A stretch of 64,000 bases of DNA from Pelistega europaea. Lineage in GTDB: Bacteria > Pseudomonadota > Gammaproteobacteria > Burkholderiales > Burkholderiaceae_B. The stretch is from assembly GCF_013133775.1 (NCBI RefSeq), contig NZ_JABGBO010000006.1, forward strand, positions 62,001 through 126,000, given 5' to 3'. Shown here piece after piece: positions 35,317-45,281 of this stretch. The notes under the pieces were generated by a model. That model was not told where the DNA came from. It searched no databases and saw only the letters and a list, made by a program, of their open reading frames with translations. Position 1 is the stretch's first letter, and every line of letters starts with the position of its first letter. The position numbers and the translations under genes were made by a program.

Positions 35317-36446
35317 ACCCTTGCTAACCATAAGCGAATTAAGTCATGGCTTTTTTGCCGCAATAAAGCAGCACATTGGGACATGGACTCTTGTAGAGAC
35401 AAAGGGCCACTACTAATGCTAAAGGCAGCGGTGAGACCTTGTTGGTAAAGGTTTTGGTAGTTGGCTCGCACAGCTCCGCCTAGTGCTATGAGGGGCTTGT
35501 GATATTTTTGGCTTAAGGTCGCAATGCCAGCAATGGTTTTTCCATGTAAGGTTTGCTCATCAATACAGCCCTCACCAGTGATAATAAGGTCTGCTTCTCG
35601 GATATGTTGCTCAAGTTGAGAATATTCAGCAATGACATCAATGCCTGGTTTAAAAGAAGCGTTTAGATAGGCCAGAGCAGCGAATCCTAAACCCCCGGCA
35701 GCCCCAGCTCCTGGCATATCTCGACAATCTCGGTGCAAGGTATCAGCACAGTGTTGGGCATAGCTTTGTAGCCATGAATCGAGTTGCTCTACCTGTGCTG
35801 GTGATGCCCCTTTTTGTGGACCAAAAACAAAAGAGGCCCCCCGAGGACCACAGAGGGGATTGTTGACATCGGAAGCAAGGATAATCTCAATGTGCTGAAG
35901 ACGAGGATCCAAGCCAGTTATATCAATTTGTTGAATGTGTGGAATGATATTTGGGGTATATTCTGTGATAAGTTGCTGCTGAGCATCGTAAAAACGTACC
36001 CCTAAGGCTGATACCATACCAATGCCTGCATCATTGGTTGCTGAGCCTCCTAGTCCGATAATGAGACGTTTAATAGGATAATTCAGGGCTTCTTTGATAA
36101 GAAGACCAACCCCATGAGTAGAGGAGGCAAGAATATCGCGTTGCTGCACAGGAATTTGCTCTAAGCCAGCTGCAGAGGCCATTTCAATCACGGCAGTATC
36201 TTTATTGACAAGTGCCCATTGTGCCGTGATAGGACTGCCTAGGGCATTGACTGTAGGGCTTGTGATAAGCTGACTGTTGGTGCTTTGGGCAATCGCATTT
36301 ACAGTACCCTCACCACCATCTGCCATAGGGATACAAAATACAGTGGCGGTTGGTGCTGCATCAAGAATGCCTTGTCGAATGGCAAGAGCCACTTCAGAAG
36401 CTGATAAACTTTCTTTAAAAGAATCAGGGGCAACCACAATAATCAT
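35313..36446 (-). CDS. glxK: Glycerate kinase (GlxK/GarK family)
   Basis: A 377-residue kinase phosphorylating D-glycerate. The family opening [16 protein letters not shown] and [10 protein letters not shown] are present, as are the Gly-rich [21 protein letters not shown] and [12 protein letters not shown] loops and [10 protein letters not shown] near the C-terminus. It feeds glycerate from glyoxylate or glycolate metabolism into glycolysis. It is transcribed against rsmA with a 4-base overlap of the ends. Whether it makes 2- or 3-phosphoglycerate cannot be read from sequence; GlxK/GarK enzymes make the 2-phosphate. Confidence 0.9.
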   Translation of the reverse strand: MIIVVAPDSFKESLSASEVALAIRQGILDAAPTATVFCIPMADGGEGTVNAIAQSTNSQLITSPTVNALGSPITAQWALVNKDTAVIEMASAAGLEQIPVQQRDILASSTHGVGLLIKEALNYPIKRLIIGLGGSATNDAGIGMVSALGVRFYDAQQQLITEYTPNIIPHIQQIDITGLDPRLQHIEIILASDVNNPLCGPRGASFVFGPQKGASPAQVEQLDSWLQSYAQHCADTLHRDCRDMPGAGAAGGLGFAALAYLNASFKPGIDVIAEYSQLEQHIREADLIITGEGCIDEQTLHGKTIAGIATLSQKYHKPLIALGGAVRANYQNLYQQGLTAAFSISSGPLSLQESMSQCAALLRQKSHDLIRLWLARV

Positions 36447-36558
36447 AAACTATCCACATTATGTTATGACAGAGACATCGTATCAGAAAAAGTACTTCAA
36501 AGGATGAGTTGTTAATCTAGGGGATGTTACCACATTGGTGTAAAAGACAGAAAGCAAT

Positions 36559-36594
36559 AAATCAAAGGAGGGATTCCTAACCCTCCTGTGATTT
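36559..36594 (-). terminator. Hairpin terminator after gloA
   Basis: A 14-position stem with one mismatch pairs 36581-36594 with 36559-36572; the core is AGGAGGG/CCCTCCT and the outer part AAATCA/TGATTT. On the minus strand it is followed by ATTGCTTTCTGT, a poor T tract. It sits 51 bp beyond the gloA stop. Confidence 0.65.
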
Positions 36595-36645
36595 TAAAGT
36601 GTGATGAAATGAATGAAGCACGCATTCATCTAAGTCTGATGAGGA

Positions 36646-37065
36646 TTATTCTTCACGCAGACCCTTGCCTGGGGCATTCATATCTTTACGTTCAATAAAT
36701 TCAATTTTATAGCCATCAGGGTCTTCAACAAAAGCAATCACAGTTGTTCCACCTTTAACAGGACCTGCTTCGCGGGTAACTTTACCTCCTGCTTGTTTGA
36801 CGGCTTCACAGGCAGCATAAGCATCGGGTACGCCGATAGCAATATGACCATAAGCATTGCCTAAGTCATAACTATCAACACCGTAGTTATAAGTTAATTC
36901 TAGCTCAGCTTGTTCAGGATTAGCCGCATAGCCTAGGAAGGCAAGGTCATATTTATATTCTGGGTTAGAAGAAGTACGAAGCACTTTCATACCAAGTACA
37001 CGAGTATAAAAATCAATAGAGCGTTCTAGATTGCCAACACGTAGCATAGTGTGTAGAAATTGCAT
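36646..37065 (-). CDS. gloA: Lactoylglutathione lyase (glyoxalase I)
   Basis: A 139-residue metalloenzyme converting the methylglyoxal-glutathione hemithioacetal to S-lactoylglutathione. All four metal ligands fall at the E. coli positions: H5, E56, H74 and E122. Absence of the long loops of eukaryotic and Pseudomonas zinc forms suggests the nickel-type enzyme. It is the last gene of a minus-strand run beginning with glyQ, 122 bp beyond ygjP, and has its own hairpin terminator. Confidence 0.96.
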   Translation of the reverse strand: MQFLHTMLRVGNLERSIDFYTRVLGMKVLRTSSNPEYKYDLAFLGYAANPEQAELELTYNYGVDSYDLGNAYGHIAIGVPDAYAACEAVKQAGGKVTREAGPVKGGTTVIAFVEDPDGYKIEFIERKDMNAPGKGLREE

Positions 37066-37187
37066 GATATTATCCTCTGATAAAAAATAGTGAATAAAAA
37101 TCTTAAAGTATAATTATCATAACGGACTATGGGGATTTATTCAAAAATATCCTCTCAGTATGGCATACAAATAAATGCATGGGGAAA

Positions 37188-37973
37188 TCATTTTAAGGAC
37201 AACAAAGATTGTTGTTTAATAGCAGCTTTATGTGGTTCATAATTAGGCATGATTTCAGCAACCTCTTGCCAAAAGGCCTTGCTATGGTTCATGTGTTTTA
37301 AATGGGCTAGTTCATGTGCAATGACATAGTCAATTTGTTCAGGTGGCAGGTGAATCAACCGCCAATTAAGTCCAATAATACCTCGACTATTGCATTGCCC
37401 CCAGCTGCGCATGGCTTTACTTAATCGTACTGCTTTACAGGCTCGCCCAGTGTGTTGTTGAAACCACCATAATCGTTGTTTGAACCAACGTAATGCTTGT
37501 TCTTGAAGCCATTGCTTGCATTGATATTCAACAGCCTCTGGATCAGTGTAAGTGGTATTGTTGATAAGTAATAAGTCACCATGTTGGGGGGCGTCTATAT
37601 CACCAGTAAATAAAGGAGGCATAGAGGCAAAATGGGGTTTGATAAGAATATGTTTTCCCAAGTATAAAATCGTATCATTAATCGCCCAATGGTTGCTTTT
37701 GGGTGGTTGGTGTTGTGCGTAATAGGCTTGTTTTTCTTTAAGCCAAGCACTATTTTGCTGTATTAATTGAATGATGTTAGCCATTGGCTCTGTGAGTGAG
37801 GCTGAAACGGAGATTCCCTCTGCACTGATACTGAGCTTTAGGCGTCGACGTTTTGCACGTTGAAGTTTAAATTCAAAACGACCATCTGATGTATCAATAT
37901 AGTAATAGTGAGTAGGCATGCCCGACGACATCTCAAATGAAAAGAGATTCATTATACGCTGCCAAAAGGACAA
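37188..37973 (-). CDS. YgjP-family zinc metallopeptidase-like protein
   Basis: A 261-residue protein of the YgjP/WLM-like group. The zinc motif HELAH lies near residue 220, continuing as HMNHSKAFW with the third histidine ligand. The segment RSWGQCNSRGIIGLNWRL is the family's conserved core before the metal site. A predicted soluble protein, it usually sits in the gmhB-plsC-ygjP-gloA neighbourhood of Burkholderiales. Its substrate is not established. The N-terminus is uncertain, as M15 and M19 are also possible starts. Confidence 0.85.
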   Translation of the reverse strand: MSFWQRIMNLFSFEMSSGMPTHYYYIDTSDGRFEFKLQRAKRRRLKLSISAEGISVSASLTEPMANIIQLIQQNSAWLKEKQAYYAQHQPPKSNHWAINDTILYLGKHILIKPHFASMPPLFTGDIDAPQHGDLLLINNTTYTDPEAVEYQCKQWLQEQALRWFKQRLWWFQQHTGRACKAVRLSKAMRSWGQCNSRGIIGLNWRLIHLPPEQIDYVIAHELAHLKHMNHSKAFWQEVAEIMPNYEPHKAAIKQQSLLSLK

Positions 37974-38030
37974 AGTTGCAACGATTTGTTTAACTGAGGG
38001 ATGGTAGACAGAATAACGGTTTGAAACCTA

Positions 38031-38750
38031 TCAATAATCTTCAGGGCTGATGACACGCATTTCAGTTTCAATCCAATCTTCCACTTTTTTGTTTAATTCC
38101 TCTGGTGTCAGTCCCTCAGAGTCAATAGCAGGACCAATAGAAATAGTAATCAGTCCTGGTCTTCGTAAAAACGAGTTGCGAGCCCAACATTTACCAGTAT
38201 TTAAGGCAATAGGGATAACGGGATTATGGGTAAGAAGAGCAAGACGAGCTCCTCCCATCTTGTAGTGTCCTTTCTGGCCTACAGGCATACGAGTACCTTC
38301 TGGAAATAACACGACATTTCTATCTTCAGCAAGACGTTGAGCACCTTTTTCCATCACTTGACGCATGGCATCACGCTTGGCATTACGGTCAATGGCAATC
38401 TGTTGCACACTAGCTAGCCCCCAACCGAAAAATGGGATGTAATTCAGTTCTTTTTTATGCACATAAGTGAGACTGCGTTTAAAAATTAAGGGGAAAAAAA
38501 TGGTTTCCCATGCGGATTGGTGCTTGGCAAGGAAAATAGCTGCTTTATCAGGAATATTCTCCATGCCTTTTACTTGATAGCGAATACCACAGATAAGTCT
38601 GGCACCCTCTATGATAAGCCGATTCCAGAGGGTAATAAGTGCCCAGCGTAGTTTAAAGGGGAGCAAAACAAGAAAGCCTGACAAAATACCAAAGAAAACA
38701 GTGAGAATCGAGAGGTAAATAGCAAAAAGCGTAGAGCGGATAATAAGCAT
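38031..38750 (-). CDS. plsC: 1-acyl-sn-glycerol-3-phosphate acyltransferase
   Basis: A 239-residue membrane acyltransferase making phosphatidic acid from lysophosphatidic acid. Motif I reads HQSAWET (Glu in place of the common Asp, a variant usual in betaproteobacteria), the substrate motif is FPEGTR, and two hydrophobic N-terminal segments anchor it. The start at 38750 has AGAGGAAC 6 bp upstream; a start 51 bp earlier lacks one. It lies 62 bp beyond gmhB in the glyQS-gmhB-plsC-ygjP order. Confidence 0.92.
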   Translation of the reverse strand: MLIIRSTLFAIYLSILTVFFGILSGFLVLLPFKLRWALITLWNRLIIEGARLICGIRYQVKGMENIPDKAAIFLAKHQSAWETIFFPLIFKRSLTYVHKKELNYIPFFGWGLASVQQIAIDRNAKRDAMRQVMEKGAQRLAEDRNVVLFPEGTRMPVGQKGHYKMGGARLALLTHNPVIPIALNTGKCWARNSFLRRPGLITISIGPAIDSEGLTPEELNKKVEDWIETEMRVISPEDY

Positions 38751-38812
38751 GAAAGTTCCTCTATGAGGATAAGAAAATAGGAGAGCTATTTTTCTTATCA
38801 ATAAAAATATGG

Positions 38813-39388
38813 CTAATCATTGATTGATGTGCCAGTCTCCTTGTTGGAAGATAATTCTTTAGTGAGAATTTCAGCCACATCCATAAGAGAATGACTGACC
38901 CGAGTGTGAGGAGGTAATCCACCTTTGGTCAGTGTTTTTTCCCCATTGCCTGTCAGTACAAGCCAAGGTGTAAATCCTGCAGCGGAAGAAGCCTGCAAAT
39001 CACGCAAAGAATCGCCTACAGCATAGATACCGTGAGGTTCTATACCATAACGACGTTTGATTTCATTGAATAATCCAGGTTTGGGTTTACGGCAATCACA
39101 ATCCTCGTCTGGGTGGTGAGGACAGATAAAGAAAGCATCAATATTGGCACCTAATGGTTGGAGCTCTAGTTGCAGTTTTTTATGCATTGCATGTAGGGCA
39201 TGAATATCAAATAAACCACGCCCTAATCCAGATTGGTTTGTTGCCACAACGACCTTATAGCCAGCATGAAACAGTTTGGCGATAGCCTCTATACTGCCGG
39301 GTAATGCAACCCACTCTTCTGCACTTTTGACAAACTCAGTGCTTTCATGGTTAATCACACCATCACGATCAAGAATAATAAGTTTCAT
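38813..39388 (-). CDS. gmhB: D-glycero-beta-D-manno-heptose 1,7-bisphosphate 7-phosphatase
   Basis: A 191-residue HAD-family phosphatase of the ADP-heptose pathway for the LPS inner core. The nucleophile motif is LDRDGVIN near residue 7, ATNQSGLGRG follows, the zinc-binding CPHHPDEDCDCRKPKPG is complete, and AVGDSLRDLQAS completes the HAD core. It lies downstream of glyS, with a terminator-like hairpin between them, and 62 bp before plsC. Other heptose genes are not in the window. Confidence 0.95.
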   Translation of the reverse strand: MKLIILDRDGVINHESTEFVKSAEEWVALPGSIEAIAKLFHAGYKVVVATNQSGLGRGLFDIHALHAMHKKLQLELQPLGANIDAFFICPHHPDEDCDCRKPKPGLFNEIKRRYGIEPHGIYAVGDSLRDLQASSAAGFTPWLVLTGNGEKTLTKGGLPPHTRVSHSLMDVAEILTKELSSNKETGTSIND

Positions 39389-39471
39389 AGTTGAATGAAA
39401 AAAACAGCAGAGAGATTAAAAAATAACAGTATATTGGTATGCTTTTATAATGGACAATTTCAGTCAATGAT

Positions 39472-39526
39472 AAAAAACTTTCCCACATCCAATGTCAGCA
39501 TAAGAGACGCTAACTTGGATGTGAGA
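39472..39526 (-). terminator. Terminator after glyS
   Basis: A long minus-strand hairpin pairs TCTCACATCCAA (39515-39526) with TTGGATGTGGGA (39481-39492), continues inward as GTTAGC/GCTGAC with one bulged A, and is followed by AAGTTTTTTA. It separates glyQS from gmhB. Confidence 0.75.
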
Positions 39527-39533
39527 GTACAGC

Positions 39534-41666
39534 TTATTGGGCTAGTTTGGATAAATCAGCCACAAGATTCATCACCCCGTGGAGTTTATTTAACAAGGCC
39601 AAGCGGTTTTGACGAATGGCAGGGTCTTCTGCCATCACCATAACATCATTGAAGAAAGCGTCTACAGCATCACGTGTTTGGGCGACACATTGTAGTGCTT
39701 GTGTAAACTCTGATTTCTCAAAGTGGGCTTTTGCAATAGGAGTTACCTCATCAATTACCTTAGCAAGAGCAATCTCTGCAGCATCTGTCAGTTTTGAGTT
39801 ATCCACTGCAGGAATATCTCCCTCTACCTTCTTCAAGAGATTACCAATACGCTTATTGGCGGCAGCAAGACTGCTTGCTTCAGGTAATGTATTAAAGTAA
39901 CTCACTGCATTAACACGGTCTGCTACTTCATCAAGGTGAGGTTTAAGGGCTAACACCGCCTCTACGACAAAACGGTCATTATGGGTTTGTAGCTGATTGC
40001 GTAAACGTTCAAAAATAAATTCTTGAACCTCTTCGGCAGTATTGGCACTGACTGCAATACCTGCTTGCTCAAAAAGCTGTTGTGCAAACTGCAATACATC
40101 TATGAGTGTTAGTTTGTTTAAACCATTGAAGTATTCTGCATTATTGAGTGCATCAAAGGCACTAATAATGCCAAGAGCGGCACGACGTAAGGCATAAGGG
40201 TCGCGTTCACCAGTAGGCAATAATCCAATACCCCAGATGCCTACAAGAGTTTCTATACGTTCTGCAATAAAGAGTACAACACTGATAAGGTTATGGGTAG
40301 AAACAGGAGCGTCAAAACGAACCAAATACTGATCAGCAATGGCTTGTGCCACTTCAGGTAACTCTCCATCTCCTTTTGCATAATAGGCACCAATAATGCC
40401 TTGTAACTCAGGAAACTCACCAACCATATTAGAGGTTAGGTCTGCCTTGGCAAGGAAAGCTGCACGATCTGCATATTCAGTATTGGCACCCAGTTTCTCT
40501 GCGATAAAGCGAGCAATAGCACGGACACGCTCAACACGAGCGAGTTGGGTACCGAGTTTATTATGATAGACAATCGTGCCGAGTAGGGGAACACGACTGG
40601 CTAGTGTTTGTTTGCGATCAGTATTAAAGAAGAACTCTGCATCTGCCAAGCGAGGACGAACTACACGCTCATTTCCTTCAATAATATGATGAGGGTCTTT
40701 TACCTCCATATTGCTGACAATTAGAAAACGATGACTGAGCTTGCCGGTATTTTTATCGAAAAGAGGGAAGTACTTTTGATTTAGACGCATGGTCAAAATC
40801 AAGCATTCTTGGGGAACAGCAAGAAACTTTTCTTCAAACTGACCAACATAGATAGTAGGATGCTCAACCAGAGAAGTGACTTCTTCAAGTAAATCGTCTA
40901 CGGCACTATCTTGACCAATCGTGAGGTTAAGCTCATCTGCCTTTTGGGTTAATGCTTGACGAATATTGTTGAGACGCTCTTCATATGAGGCGATAACTTT
41001 GCCTTCATCAGCAAGTTGTTGTGCATAGCTAGAGGCATCTTTAAGATCAAAAGAAGCCTTACCCATAAAGCGATGGCCATGTGTCGTACGACCTGATTGA
41101 AGACCAAGCACCTCTGCAGGAATAATGTCCGCACCATATAAAACCACAAGACCATGAGCAGGGCGTACAAACTTAACCGTCGTCTTGCCATCGGCTAATT
41201 GATAACGCATGACTTTGGGAATGGGTAAACTTTCAAGGGCATGGTCAATGATACTTTGGATAGATTGTGTGAGTTGGGCTCCTGGTGCCATACCCTCAGC
41301 GACAAGATAGTCTTGTTTGCCATCGGAGATTTTTTTTAGACTTGCCACATCGATATTGTCTAATCCCTTGCTGGCAAGTTTTTTAAGTAAAGCAGGAGTG
41401 GCTTTGCCTTCGGCATCTAGGCCTACTTTAACCGGCATGAGCTTCTCAGCAAAGGCTTGTTCAGGAGCTTGTGTAAGGACATTTTCCACACATACCGCCA
41501 AACGGCGTGGTGTTGCATAGCTTTGAAACGCAACCCCAGCAGGCGTTAAATTGGCTTTAGTTAAATCGTTAACAATACTTTGTGCAAAAGCATCACCTAA
41601 GCGACGTAATGCTTTTGGAGGTAATTCTTCGGTAAATAATTCAATAAGTAAAGGTTTGCTTGTCAT
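39534..41666 (-). CDS. glyS: Glycine-tRNA ligase beta subunit
   Basis: A 710-residue beta chain of the alpha2beta2 glycyl-tRNA synthetase. The N-terminal LIELFTEELPPKALRRL is diagnostic, DPYALRRAALGI lies in the HD-like domain, and the C-terminal anticodon-binding region ends in LLNKLHGVMNLVADLSKLAQ. Length is near E. coli (689). It starts 2 bp after glyQ. The hydrophobic core and all blocks are continuous with no frameshift. Confidence 0.96.
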   Translation of the reverse strand: MTSKPLLIELFTEELPPKALRRLGDAFAQSIVNDLTKANLTPAGVAFQSYATPRRLAVCVENVLTQAPEQAFAEKLMPVKVGLDAEGKATPALLKKLASKGLDNIDVASLKKISDGKQDYLVAEGMAPGAQLTQSIQSIIDHALESLPIPKVMRYQLADGKTTVKFVRPAHGLVVLYGADIIPAEVLGLQSGRTTHGHRFMGKASFDLKDASSYAQQLADEGKVIASYEERLNNIRQALTQKADELNLTIGQDSAVDDLLEEVTSLVEHPTIYVGQFEEKFLAVPQECLILTMRLNQKYFPLFDKNTGKLSHRFLIVSNMEVKDPHHIIEGNERVVRPRLADAEFFFNTDRKQTLASRVPLLGTIVYHNKLGTQLARVERVRAIARFIAEKLGANTEYADRAAFLAKADLTSNMVGEFPELQGIIGAYYAKGDGELPEVAQAIADQYLVRFDAPVSTHNLISVVLFIAERIETLVGIWGIGLLPTGERDPYALRRAALGIISAFDALNNAEYFNGLNKLTLIDVLQFAQQLFEQAGIAVSANTAEEVQEFIFERLRNQLQTHNDRFVVEAVLALKPHLDEVADRVNAVSYFNTLPEASSLAAANKRIGNLLKKVEGDIPAVDNSKLTDAAEIALAKVIDEVTPIAKAHFEKSEFTQALQCVAQTRDAVDAFFNDVMVMAEDPAIRQNRLALLNKLHGVMNLVADLSKLAQ

Positions 41667-41668
41667 GG

Positions 41669-42565
41669 TTATTTCACCTCCAACATAGGGAAGCCAAGTC
41701 TTTCTCGAGAGTCATAGTAACACTGTGCAACGGCGCGTGAAAGGTTGCGGATACGGCCAATATAAGTGGCTCGTTCGGTCACGCTAATGGCTCCACGGGC
41801 GTCCAATAGGTTAAAGGTATGAGCAGCTTTGAGTACTTGTTCATAAGCTGGTAAAGCCAAAGGATTCTCAAGCTCCATCAGCTTTTTGGCTTGTGCCTCG
41901 TAGTCGTTGAAGTGAGCAAATAAGACATTGGTGTCAGCATATTCAAAGTTATAGGTGGATTGTTCCACTTCGTTTTGATGGAATACATCACGGTAATAAA
42001 TTTTGTCGCCATTGGGTCGAATGGTCCAGACCAAGTCATAAACACTTTCTACATTTTGGAGGTACATGGCGATACGCTCTAAACCGTAGGTGATTTCACC
42101 TGTTGTAGCAGAGCAATCTAGTCCGCCTACTTGTTGGAAATAAGTAAACTGGGTAACTTCCATGCCGTTAAGCCATACCTCCCAACCAAGCCCCCAAGCA
42201 CCTAAAGTGGGATTTTCCCAGTCATCTTCAACAAAACGAATGTCATGCTCTTGAGGATTAATACCTAACGCTTCGAGTGAACCAATGTACAAATCAAGAA
42301 TGTTTGGTGGTGCAGGTTTGAGGACAACTTGGTATTGATAATAATGTTGAAGACGGTTAGGGTTCTCGCCATAACGTCCATCTTTGGGGCGACGAGAGGG
42401 CTGCACATAGGCGGCAAACCAAGGCTCTGGGCCAATGGCACGTAAAAATGTCGCTGTATGAGAAGTGCCTGCACCGACTTCCATATCATAAGGTTGTAAT
42501 AAAGCGCAGCCTTGTTTGTCCCAATAATTTTGTAGGGTGAGAATAATTTGCTGAAATGTAAGCAT
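41669..42565 (-). CDS. glyQ: Glycine-tRNA ligase alpha subunit
   Basis: A 298-residue catalytic chain of bacterial glycyl-tRNA synthetase. The opening [20 protein letters not shown] and [20 protein letters not shown] form the active-site motifs; [20 protein letters not shown] and [21 protein letters not shown] follow. It activates glycine and works with GlyS, encoded 2 bp downstream. It begins the minus-strand run that leads through gmhB and plsC to gloA. Confidence 0.97.
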   Translation of the reverse strand: MLTFQQIILTLQNYWDKQGCALLQPYDMEVGAGTSHTATFLRAIGPEPWFAAYVQPSRRPKDGRYGENPNRLQHYYQYQVVLKPAPPNILDLYIGSLEALGINPQEHDIRFVEDDWENPTLGAWGLGWEVWLNGMEVTQFTYFQQVGGLDCSATTGEITYGLERIAMYLQNVESVYDLVWTIRPNGDKIYYRDVFHQNEVEQSTYNFEYADTNVLFAHFNDYEAQAKKLMELENPLALPAYEQVLKAAHTFNLLDARGAISVTERATYIGRIRNLSRAVAQCYYDSRERLGFPMLEVK

Positions 42566-42730
42566 GGATATGACTTAAGCTAAAAAATAAAACAACCCTC
42601 ATTCTAGCATAGCAGTAATGGGATTTCATTGGTTGTTTAAGCTGTAGGTGAAAAGCGAGGAGCATGTAATGGAGGGGGTTACAGGAAGCATTAGTAGCAT
42701 TTATCTTTTCTATCTTGGCTATCTGACTAT

Positions 42731-42772
42731 AACAAAAGCCCCCCTCAGATATGGAGCAAGACCGAGGAGGGC
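42731..42772 (-). terminator. Rho-independent terminator of fumC
   Basis: On the minus strand GCCCTCCTC (42764-42772) pairs with GAGGGGGGC (42738-42746; one G-U pair), followed by TTTTGTT (42731-42737). It sits 36 bp beyond the fumC stop. Confidence 0.85.
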
Positions 42773-42807
42773 AATAAGGGTTGTTTTAAATTGAAGTTAA
42801 AATTATC

Positions 42808-44196
42808 TTATCGAGGGGAAATCATCGCTTCAGGTTTAACGAATTGATCAAACTCCTCACCAGTCAGTAGCCCTAGTGCAATAGCAGTTTCTCGTAGAGA
42901 TTGATTATGTCGATAGGCTTGTTTAGCAATTTTTGCGGCATTTTCATAACCTACATGACGGTTAAGGGCGGTAACCAGCATCAATGAATGATGCAAGAAA
43001 TAGTCGATCTTCTCGGGAACAGGTTCAATGCCCACCGCGCAGTGGGTATTCAAACTGTTGCAAGCATCGCCTAAGAGACGAATAGATTGCAAAAGATTAT
43101 AAGCAATTACAGGCATATAGACATTCAGCTCAAAGTTGCCTGATGCCCCAGCAATACTGATGGTTGTATCATTGCCCATAACTTGGCAATAAACCATAGT
43201 CATGGCTTCACACTGGGTAGGATTGACTTTACCTGGCATGATAGACGAGCCAGGTTCATTTTCAGGGATAGTAATTTCTCCTAGACCACAACGAGGACCA
43301 CTCGCTAACCAGCGAATATCATTGGCTATTTTATTTAAGCTAACAGCCAGGGTGCGTAAGGCTCCAGATGCATATACGCAAGCATCACGGCCAGCTAGGG
43401 CTTCAAATTTATTAGGAGCGGTTACAAAAGGCAGGTTAGATAATTCTGCTAATTGATGGGCAACTTTCACAGCATAATCGGGATGACTATTTAAACCCGT
43501 CCCCACCGCAGTACCTCCTAAGGGAAGTTCATAAAGACCCTTGAGTGCTGCTTGTAAGCGGTCAAGCCCATGATCTAGTTGGCTGACATATCCAGAGAAC
43601 TCTTGTCCTAATGTGAGCGGCGTAGCATCTTGCAGATGAGTACGGCCAATTTTAACAATGTCTTTAAAGTCCTCTGACTTTTGGTGTAAAGTGTTGCGCA
43701 GAGCTGTGACGGCGGGAATAAGGTGATGATTGATTTCTGTTGCTGCTGCCACATGAATAGCAGTGGGAAATGAGTCATTAGTCGACTGTGCATGATTGAC
43801 ATGATCATTGGGATGGATAGGATGATAGGCAGCTAATCCGGTCCCTGCAATTTCATTAGCACGATTAGCGAGAACCTCATTCATATTCATATTGGATTGA
43901 GTACCTGATCCAGTTTGCCACACAACAAGAGGAAATTGGTGGTCAAGTTTGCCGCTGAGTACGTCATCAGCAGCCTGAATGATGAGCTTTGCTTGTTCTG
44001 GTTGGATGCGTCCTAAAGAGGCATTGGTCATCGCAGCAGCTTTTTTGACTAGAGCCATGGCATGAATCATAGGCAGAGGAAGACGTTCTCCTCCAATTTT
44101 AAAATTCATTGTACTGCGTTGAGTTTGAGCCCCCCAATAAGCCTCAGCAGGAACTTCAATATTGCCCATCGTATCGTGTTCAGTTCTGGTTGTCAT
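42808..44196 (-). CDS. fumC: Fumarate hydratase class II (iron-independent)
   Basis: A 462-residue fumarase of the aspartase/fumarase superfamily, reversibly hydrating fumarate to malate without a metal cluster. The signature [11 protein letters not shown] is intact, as are [13 protein letters not shown] and the [14 protein letters not shown] substrate segment. A strong Fur box lies 18 bp upstream of the start, fitting the known E. coli logic in which FumC replaces iron-sulfur fumarase when iron is short or oxidants are present. The iron-sulfur isozyme is encoded 5 kb away at 49.2 kb. AAGGAATG is the ribosome binding site. Confidence 0.96.
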   Translation of the reverse strand: MTTRTEHDTMGNIEVPAEAYWGAQTQRSTMNFKIGGERLPLPMIHAMALVKKAAAMTNASLGRIQPEQAKLIIQAADDVLSGKLDHQFPLVVWQTGSGTQSNMNMNEVLANRANEIAGTGLAAYHPIHPNDHVNHAQSTNDSFPTAIHVAAATEINHHLIPAVTALRNTLHQKSEDFKDIVKIGRTHLQDATPLTLGQEFSGYVSQLDHGLDRLQAALKGLYELPLGGTAVGTGLNSHPDYAVKVAHQLAELSNLPFVTAPNKFEALAGRDACVYASGALRTLAVSLNKIANDIRWLASGPRCGLGEITIPENEPGSSIMPGKVNPTQCEAMTMVYCQVMGNDTTISIAGASGNFELNVYMPVIAYNLLQSIRLLGDACNSLNTHCAVGIEPVPEKIDYFLHHSLMLVTALNRHVGYENAAKIAKQAYRHNQSLRETAIALGLLTGEEFDQFVKPEAMISPR

Positions 44197-44213
44197 AGTA
44201 CATTCCTTAAAAT

Positions 44214-44232
44214 GATAATGAGAATTATTATT
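44214..44232 (-). promoter_or_regulatory. Fur box upstream of fumC
   Basis: GATAATGAGAATTATTATT (plus-strand reading) matches the 19-bp Fur consensus at 16 of 19 positions, within an extended ATTATTAATAATAATTCTCATT region on the gene strand. It covers the expected promoter/5' leader of fumC. The divergent crotonase gene starts 115 bp away and could share it. Confidence 0.75.
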
Positions 44233-44346
44233 AATAATAGCATAGATTATTTTGCTAAGGGGGGCTACACTACTATAAGGAATGCGGAGTAAGGATAACA
44301 GACGTATTTCTTGCTAAAATAAAACAAGTTATAAAAGGAGACAAAT

Positions 44347-45150
44347 ATGGAAGAAAAGACAAAAATGGAGACGATATCTGAAGCTGAACCATTGGTGACA
44401 TCAGAAAAAATTGGGCGAGTACTTGTCATTACGATTAATCGCCCACAGGCACGTAATGCTTTAACCTATGATACTTCGTTTGCTTTGGCTGAAGCCATTG
44501 ATGAGCTGGATCGTAATCCTGATTTGTCCTTGGCGATTTTGCGCGGACAGGGAGAGCATTTTTGTGCGGGTATGGATTTAAAAGAGTTTGCTCGTACGCA
44601 GCGTAGGGCAGTGGTACCGGGGCGTGGTTTAGGGGGCTTATGTGAGGCTCTGCCCAAGAAGCCTTTAATTGCAGCGGTTGAAGGCTATGCCTTAGCAGGT
44701 GGCTTTGAGCTAGTATTGGCTTGTGATCTTATCGTTGCGTCTAGTGCGGCTAAGTTTGGTTTGCCTGAGGCGAAACGTGGTCTAGTTCCGGGTTCTGGCG
44801 GTATGCTACGTTTACCTAAACGCTTACCCTATCATATTGCGATGGAGTTGTTATTGACTGGTGATATGATTGATGCCTCTCGTGCTCAGCAACTTGGTTT
44901 GGTAAATGAGGTTGTCGAACCGGGTAAGTCGTTAGAAGCTGCTTTGGCATTGGCGCAACGTATTGCTGCGAATGGGCCGTTATCATTGAAAGTGATTAAA
45001 GAAGTGGTGAACGCTTCTCAGGGCTGGCGTCCAGAGGATATGTTTGCACTCCAGCAACCTCGTATGGCTCATATTTTTACCTCTCATGATGCTAAAGAGG
45101 GGGCAACTGCCTTTGCGGAAAAACGTACTCCTGTGTGGAAGGGAGAGTAG
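44347..45150 (+). CDS. Enoyl-CoA hydratase/isomerase (crotonase) family protein
   Basis: A 267-residue crotonase-fold enzyme acting on acyl-CoA thioesters. The oxyanion-hole segments are GEHFCAGMDLKEF and EGYALAGGFELVLACD; the latter keeps one catalytic Glu (GGFEL), while the second position is the GLVPGSGGMLRLP loop. The C-terminus FAEKRTPVWKGE is typical. The ribosome binding site is excellent (AAAAGGAGA). It stands alone, divergent from fumC, so its pathway (beta-oxidation, carnitine or aromatic-acid metabolism) cannot be fixed. Confidence 0.88.
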   Translation: MEEKTKMETISEAEPLVTSEKIGRVLVITINRPQARNALTYDTSFALAEAIDELDRNPDLSLAILRGQGEHFCAGMDLKEFARTQRRAVVPGRGLGGLCEALPKKPLIAAVEGYALAGGFELVLACDLIVASSAAKFGLPEAKRGLVPGSGGMLRLPKRLPYHIAMELLLTGDMIDASRAQQLGLVNEVVEPGKSLEAALALAQRIAANGPLSLKVIKEVVNASQGWRPEDMFALQQPRMAHIFTSHDAKEGATAFAEKRTPVWKGE

Positions 45151-45281
45151 TCAGATATAGAGGAGGGCTATGGTTGAGTATTCAGCCTAAGCCCTGATGC
45201 TTAGTGAGTAGTCTAGTGCATGCAGACTAATCTGATGGTGGTTAGTTTTAACAATAGTGATAAGCTCAATTTATGTAATAG